Shown here piece after piece: positions 59,196 to 64,000 of a stretch of DNA of 64,000 nucleotides (position 1 is its first letter; each line of letters starts with the position of its first letter). The translations under genes and the position numbers were made by a program. The stretch lies in assembly GCA_949358305.1 (NCBI GenBank), contig OX442318.1, forward strand, positions 3,148,501 to 3,212,500. The letters are read 5' to 3'. The DNA is from Strigamia acuminata. Lineage: Eukaryota; Arthropoda; Chilopoda; Geophilomorpha; Linotaeniidae. Below the pieces are notes generated by a model. The model had not been told where the DNA came from. It saw nothing but the letters and a program-made list of their open reading frames with translations, and searched no databases.

Positions 59196-59352
59196 CAGTG
59201 CTGGACTGGCCTGATGGGCTACCGGGAATTTTCCGGTGGCCTGTGGCCCATGGCGAGCCTTCCATGACCCATCCCAGGCCCACCATAGCCTGTCCCTGTG
59301 GCCCAACCTATCCAGATTTTCCGGTACTAAATTTGTACACAGTCCAGCCCTG
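59196..59352. mobile_element. hAT-type MITE (CAGTGCTGGACTGG family)
   Basis: 157 bp, ends CAGTGCTGGACTGG and CAGTCCAGCCCTG, with an 8-bp duplication GTGCGGAG / GTGCAGAG (one mismatch) at 59188-59195 and 59353-59360. Contains a single GTGGCCCAACCTATCCAGAT unit, the progenitor type of the 54.9-kb array. Confidence 0.92.
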
Positions 59353-59495
59353 GTGCAGAGCCTCTCTGAGCACGAGGCCTTGGTCTGGGACCTGAAAAAC
59401 CCACATCTGAGCAGGCCCTGGGTATGGGCACCCCCTAACCTGAAGACTCTAGGAGTCGAAATCTCGGGCCGCCCTCACAAATTATCTGCAAATAC

Positions 59496-59695
59496 CAGGA
59501 ACGGATCTAGCTTTTCGGGGGCCTGGGGCTTGAGGTTTTTTCGGGGCCCCTTTATCGAAATTTGTAATAGCAACCTTTCTTCTTTTTTCTTTTTCTTAGT
59601 GACCTTTTTTTTCTTTTCTTTTCTTTTTTTAGTACATTGCCTTACGTCTTGGGGGCCCCCTAGAATTTGGGGGCCCGGGGCTCAATCCGGCACTG
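59496..59695. mobile_element. possible hAT-like element, G/C-tract rich
   Basis: Ends CAGGAACGGATCTAG and CTCAATCCGGCACTG are imperfect inverted repeats of the CAGTGCCGGAT type, and inside are inverted GGGGGCC/GGCCCC runs. No target-site duplication found. Confidence 0.45.
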
Positions 59696-59845
59696 CTAAC
59701 CAAGAGCCGAAAAAGATTTTTTTTTATCCTGTCCATGTCCATTGAAAACTATTCCAATTTTTATCCTTACCTCACTCCAACTTCCTGTTGTCGAGCTAGA
59801 CCCACTGCGATGAAGTAACGACAAACATCGGCTGTTCCGGAAAAA

Positions 59846-61764
59846 GACGGAAAAAAAGCAGCGATAATAAAACTATTTCTCAACAATTCTTAGCATTCCA
59901 AAATTACAAATTCCATCCAAATTATGACCAATTTTGCTTGACTGAAACCAAATGAGCTAAGATTAGGATATCTTAGAGGGAGAAAAAAAAGATTTCTACA
60001 TCATCACGCTTAGGTGTCAGTGACATCAGAGTTCAGAGGACTTTAGGCTGCTGGTTCTGCAGACAAGTATCTACTTTCATTTAGCCAGTGATGAACTAGT
60101 GAATAATCAAATCAGAACAAAAGAAAAGGCTTGAGGAAAAGGTAGGTTTGCTGTTATTAGTCAATGTCCTGAATGAGTCATTGAACACTTCAGGTTCAAT
60201 TTGAAATGCAACAGTTGTTTTTATTGTTTGAAAAAACATTTTTAGAAGAGTCCAAATTTAGTTTATGATTTAAACTTTTCAAGCCATTAACACCAGCCAG
60301 ATGTTTATCTCTTCCTGTGGTAATAATAAATTGATGAGCTCTAACCAAATGTTAATTAAACAAATTTCACTTTTCTCTTCCATTTGGATTCAAACAACTT
60401 ACATAGACAGAATATTAAAACCTGACAATAAGGAAGAAACTTGGGTCATTTGGGCCTTCAAAAACTCAAAGGTCAAACAGGTAAAGCAACAACAGTTGCA
60501 ATGCAGTGAAGTTTACACACTCAAAAAAATAAAAATAAAATAGTCCTGACACTCAGAGGTGGATTCATGGGGTAGGGGCCCTTTCCCCAGCCTTTTTTGG
60601 GGCCCTAATTAAAAAAAATTATATCTTTTGAATTTTCTTTAAGAGAAATTAAAAATAAATACATTTGGGGACCCCACAGCCACATGGGGCCCTATCTTAT
60701 GAGAACCTACAACCCCAGGAGGCCCCTGTAGCCACATAGGCATGGGGCACTTTTCCTGCAACTACCTAAATGTTTGCACTTTACGCTGATAATTTTTTCT
60801 TGAATGCAAGCAGAAATATCGGCACAAGGTGCAAAAAGGTACAAAGCTTCCAGCCTCAAGGTGCCCTTCTGCTGAGAGAACCTATAAATCCGGGGCCCCT
60901 GAAGCCGCACGGGGTCCTTTTCCTGCGAGAACTGCGAAAACCTATAAATCCGTTCCTGCTGACACTGACACTAAATCCAGGGCCAGATGAACATCAATCT
61001 GGGGCCCCATATTTATCCAAATAAATAATTAATAATAAAATAATCTTATAAAAATAATGATAAAAATTAATTCAACAAATAACGGCATCATTTTGTTGTA
61101 TCTAAAAATGTAATCAGAGCATGCACAAGTGACAACAAAATGCTTTGTTGTTAATTAGCAGTGTCAGAGCATAACAAAAGCAAGTTGTGGGGAGTCATTC
61201 ATGCTTTAGACACTCCTAAGGTGTAGATTACTGCTTACTTTTATGGCTAAAGCGCTTTAGATGGCATCAACTTGTCTGGTAAGTGTCGTCTGGCTCCTCA
61301 TAAAGAAATAGACGATGGAAAATGGTGGTGCGCCACCATCAAATACCAATAACAAAGTAAATCAGATGGAGAAAGTAAAGGGAGTAGACCTGGCAACAAG
61401 GTCAGCTGGATTCATTCTCGACGCTCATTGGCTCGCGGCGCGACCAATCACGAATACGACGAGATGCGATGCACTAAACGAAGGAAGAAACCAAAATTTG
61501 TTTTAGTTCTTTTTAATCTGGAGTCAAATAATTATAATAATTGTACATTTTGTTTGGTTTGGAAATATTTGTTATTCAGCACTTTATGATTGTTAGCGGC
61601 AGACCGAAACTTTTGTCGATCGCAACGTCGAGTATCGTCCTGCGAGTAGAATTGGAACAGCAGACGACGCAAAATTAAAGAAAATTTTGTTTTATTTTGA
61701 AATTGAAATTAAGTAAATCCTGGTTGTAGATTTCTTATTTTTTTTTTAAATTTCCAATTTGAAT
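59846..61764. other. intergenic region with old transposon debris
   Basis: 60556-61015 carries G/C-run sequence (GTGGATTCATGGGGTAGGGG ... GGGGCCCCATATT) typical of decayed hAT elements. At 61430-61450 an inverted CCAAT pair (ATTGG...CCAAT) and the ATG at 61315 with a following AAA|GTAAAT donor hint at a promoter/first exon, not strong enough to call a gene. Confidence 0.35.
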
Positions 61765-62071
61765 TCAGTCACGCAGCATCTCGCGTAGCATTGAAAACAA
61801 AGTAATTAAGAGCCGATCAAGGCCACCGTAATGTGCGCGTCCTTGTCCGTTTACTGCACAGTGGTATATCATACGTTGTACAGAGATAATATCGGATAAT
61901 ACAGAGCGCTGTGTGGTGCGAAATGTACAGTACGTAATGTACTGTAATAAAAATTGACAATAAATCAATCACTACCGCTGTTGCCATTAAATAAAGAGCT
62001 TTTTCTTGTTCGGGTTTGAGTATTTTACCTTCAACTCGCTCGCAACCTTCAGTCGGCCATGCTGCTGTCAT
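61765..62071 (-). CDS. small ORF, unrecognised, exon structure uncertain
   Basis: An ATG at 62071 opens MTAAWPTEGCERVE and reads unspliced for 84 codons to 61817 with a hydrophobic middle (YLMATAVVIDLLSIFIT). A candidate 65-bp intron (donor GAAG|GTAAAA, acceptor TATTACAG) lies inside it. Another frame of the downstream part is open to a stop at 61765 and ends RLLITLFSMLREMLRD. An AATAAA on the same strand lies near 61690. These signs together suggest a short transcribed gene, but I cannot decide which frame is used and recognise no domain. Confidence 0.3.
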
Positions 62072-62516
62072 AGTTTACTGCAGCGATGACGTCATATTAC
62101 GTCAAAAGCAGACGAATGTTTACGTCAATTTGGTTTTTTTAATTTTTATTTGTCAAATCTAGTAATAAACAAGATAAAATCGTTATGGATGATAAAAATT
62201 ATACAAAAAAAAAAAACCGATAACTATTTTCCAGTTGACAAACAATTGATTTTCTCTCTCGTGACGGCGTCGAATAAACCGGAACTAATACCCTAAACCA
62301 TAACAACAAAGAATATTTCAAAATGTGAAAAAATAAAACAGAATAAATGTCAAATCTTTTTCTTTTGTTTTAATTTTTTTTTTATAATAATGATAATAAA
62401 CAATTAATAATACTTATTTAAAGAATTAAATTACGTGACGCAATTCTGACACCTCGTGTCAAATCTTTAAATCTCACATCCGCCATGTTTGTTGACATTT
62501 AACACCAACACACAAA
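62072..62516. promoter_or_regulatory. upstream region of SMIM7
   Basis: 445 bp between the small minus-strand ORF and SMIM7, divergent. AT-rich with long A and T runs; no motif identified. Confidence 0.3.
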
Positions 62517-62915
62517 ATGCTGTCAGAAATCATAATAGCAGGGTAAATCCGACCGGTTTCCAACCAGAAATCATAACCTAACGATCCTTTTCTAATTTAC
62601 AGCACATTACTAATAAACGCCGCCGCCGTGCTCAACTTCAAACTGTAAAAAACCGCAAATTTCCAACCAAAAATTCAAACTAATTCCGCCATTTTCTCGC
62701 AGAAAAAAGAAAGAATCCGATGAATTCATGGCCCAAATCAACGATCCCTCGCTCGGAGACAAAGTCCGCGAATCCCTGCAATTACTACGTCAATTCCGTG
62801 TCTTCATCGGCATATGGAACGCATTTGTCATGTTTCTAATGATAGTGTAAGTCAAATGACAAAAAATGTAAACATTTCACACATACGCCATTTTTACAGG
62901 TTTTTTGGATCATAG
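62517..62915 (+). CDS. SMIM7: SMIM7, small integral membrane protein 7
   Basis: Small Golgi/ER membrane protein of unclear function, conserved through animals. Four exons (62517-62542, 62603-62644, 62703-62846, 62900-62915) give 75 aa, exactly the human length. The N-terminal hydrophobic span IIIAGTLLINAAAVLNFKLK, the middle SLGDKVRESLQLLRQFRVF and the C-terminal FVMFLMIVFFGS all match the family. Every intron is 53-60 bp. The gene is too short and split for simple ORF finding. AATAAA at about 62971. Its stop is 72 bp from the convergent SREK1IP1 stop. Confidence 0.95.
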
Positions 62916-62987
62916 AAGAGTATTTAATACGGAAAAAATCCACTTATCACTGTATAAAAATAGAATATAAACAATAAAGACGACAAA

Positions 62988-63678
<691 letters not shown>

Positions 63679-63848
63679 GTTAGTCTTAACAAAACCCAAC
63701 GATCGACCGCTTCCAGTTCACTTTCATCCACAATTCACATAGAATCACATCGCCTCGGGATTGGCCAGAAATGACAACGTCATCAATTCCGACCAATGAG
63801 AGCATTACCCACGGTTTTAAATCCTCATGGTGGTCTCTTTAACCCGAA
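63679..63848. promoter_or_regulatory. compact bidirectional promoter region
   Basis: 170 bp separate two divergent ATGs. ATTGG (63764-63768) and CCAAT (63801-63805) form an oppositely oriented CCAAT-box pair, a usual mark of divergent promoters. Confidence 0.5.
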
Positions 63849-64000
63849 ATGAACGACAATTTATCGTCCGAAATTACGTGCACCGTCGCCATAGAATCAA
63901 ACGGTCATCGCAACATCCATAAAAACACCCGGGTAAACTTATGCCGCAACATTTTCCACGATATAATCCTCAAACTAAACGTCGCGAACACCAACGACAA
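63849..64000 (+). CDS. unidentified protein, 5' end only
   Basis: An open frame starts at ATG 63849 (MNDNLSSEITCTVAIESNGH) and stays open to the window edge (50 codons). Codon use with many AAC, ATC and GTC codons resembles the neighbouring genes. The product cannot be identified from this part. Confidence 0.5.
   Translation, partial: MNDNLSSEITCTVAIESNGHRNIHKNTRVNLCRNIFHDIILKLNVANTND

Larger units (their letters stand above)
58683..59770. other. MARCH 5' UTR intron
   Basis: Intron between the inferred non-coding first exon and exon 1 (acceptor TAATTCCAG near 58684). It holds the hAT MITE at 59196-59352 and a G-rich transposon-like segment at 59496-59695. Confidence 0.45.

Overview
This is AT-rich eukaryotic DNA from an animal, most likely an arthropod and probably an insect. 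Evidence: multi-exon genes with GT-AG introns, animal-specific proteins (HSDL2, FANCB, NUP62, SPICE1, MARCHF1/8-type, SMIM7, SREK1IP1) and a hillarin gene (LIM + KY-type transglutaminase fold) that closely resembles the fly gene as I recall it. All gene models were assembled by hand from reading frames, splice consensus and exon phase; no alignment could be run.

Left part (1-29.8 kb) is gene-dense and conserved: HSDL2 5' end (-), FANCB (+), RpL15 (-), a PHF13/PHF23-like PHD protein (-), NUP62 (-), two tandem phospholipid phosphatases (+,+) and hillarin (+). Divergent pairs HSDL2/FANCB and NUP62/PLPP share short intergenic regions.

Middle part (29.8-45 kb) is accessory. It holds nested DNA transposons, a lineage-specific tandem family of leucine-rich proteins (one intact copy at 42.2-44.2 kb, one with a broken splice acceptor at 35.6-37.3 kb, one clear pseudogene at 31.9-32.7 kb and one fragment at 41.5 kb), scattered duplicated blocks, and a small putative secreted-protein gene on the minus strand.

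Right part (45-64 kb) returns to conserved genes: SPICE1 (-), DNAJC25 (+), a CCDC152-like coiled-coil protein (-), a MARCHF1/8-type E3 ligase (-) with hAT-MITE-rich introns, SMIM7 (+), SREK1IP1 (-) and the start of an unidentified gene (+) at the right edge. Two convergent pairs (DNAJC25/CCDC152, SMIM7/SREK1IP1) have stop codons only about 70 bp apart.

The most unusual property of the window is that many introns carry a private minisatellite whose sequence differs from intron to intron but whose unit length is almost always 20-21 bp, i.e. about two helical turns. I found no operon structure, CRISPR array, tRNA or rRNA gene, as expected for nuclear DNA.
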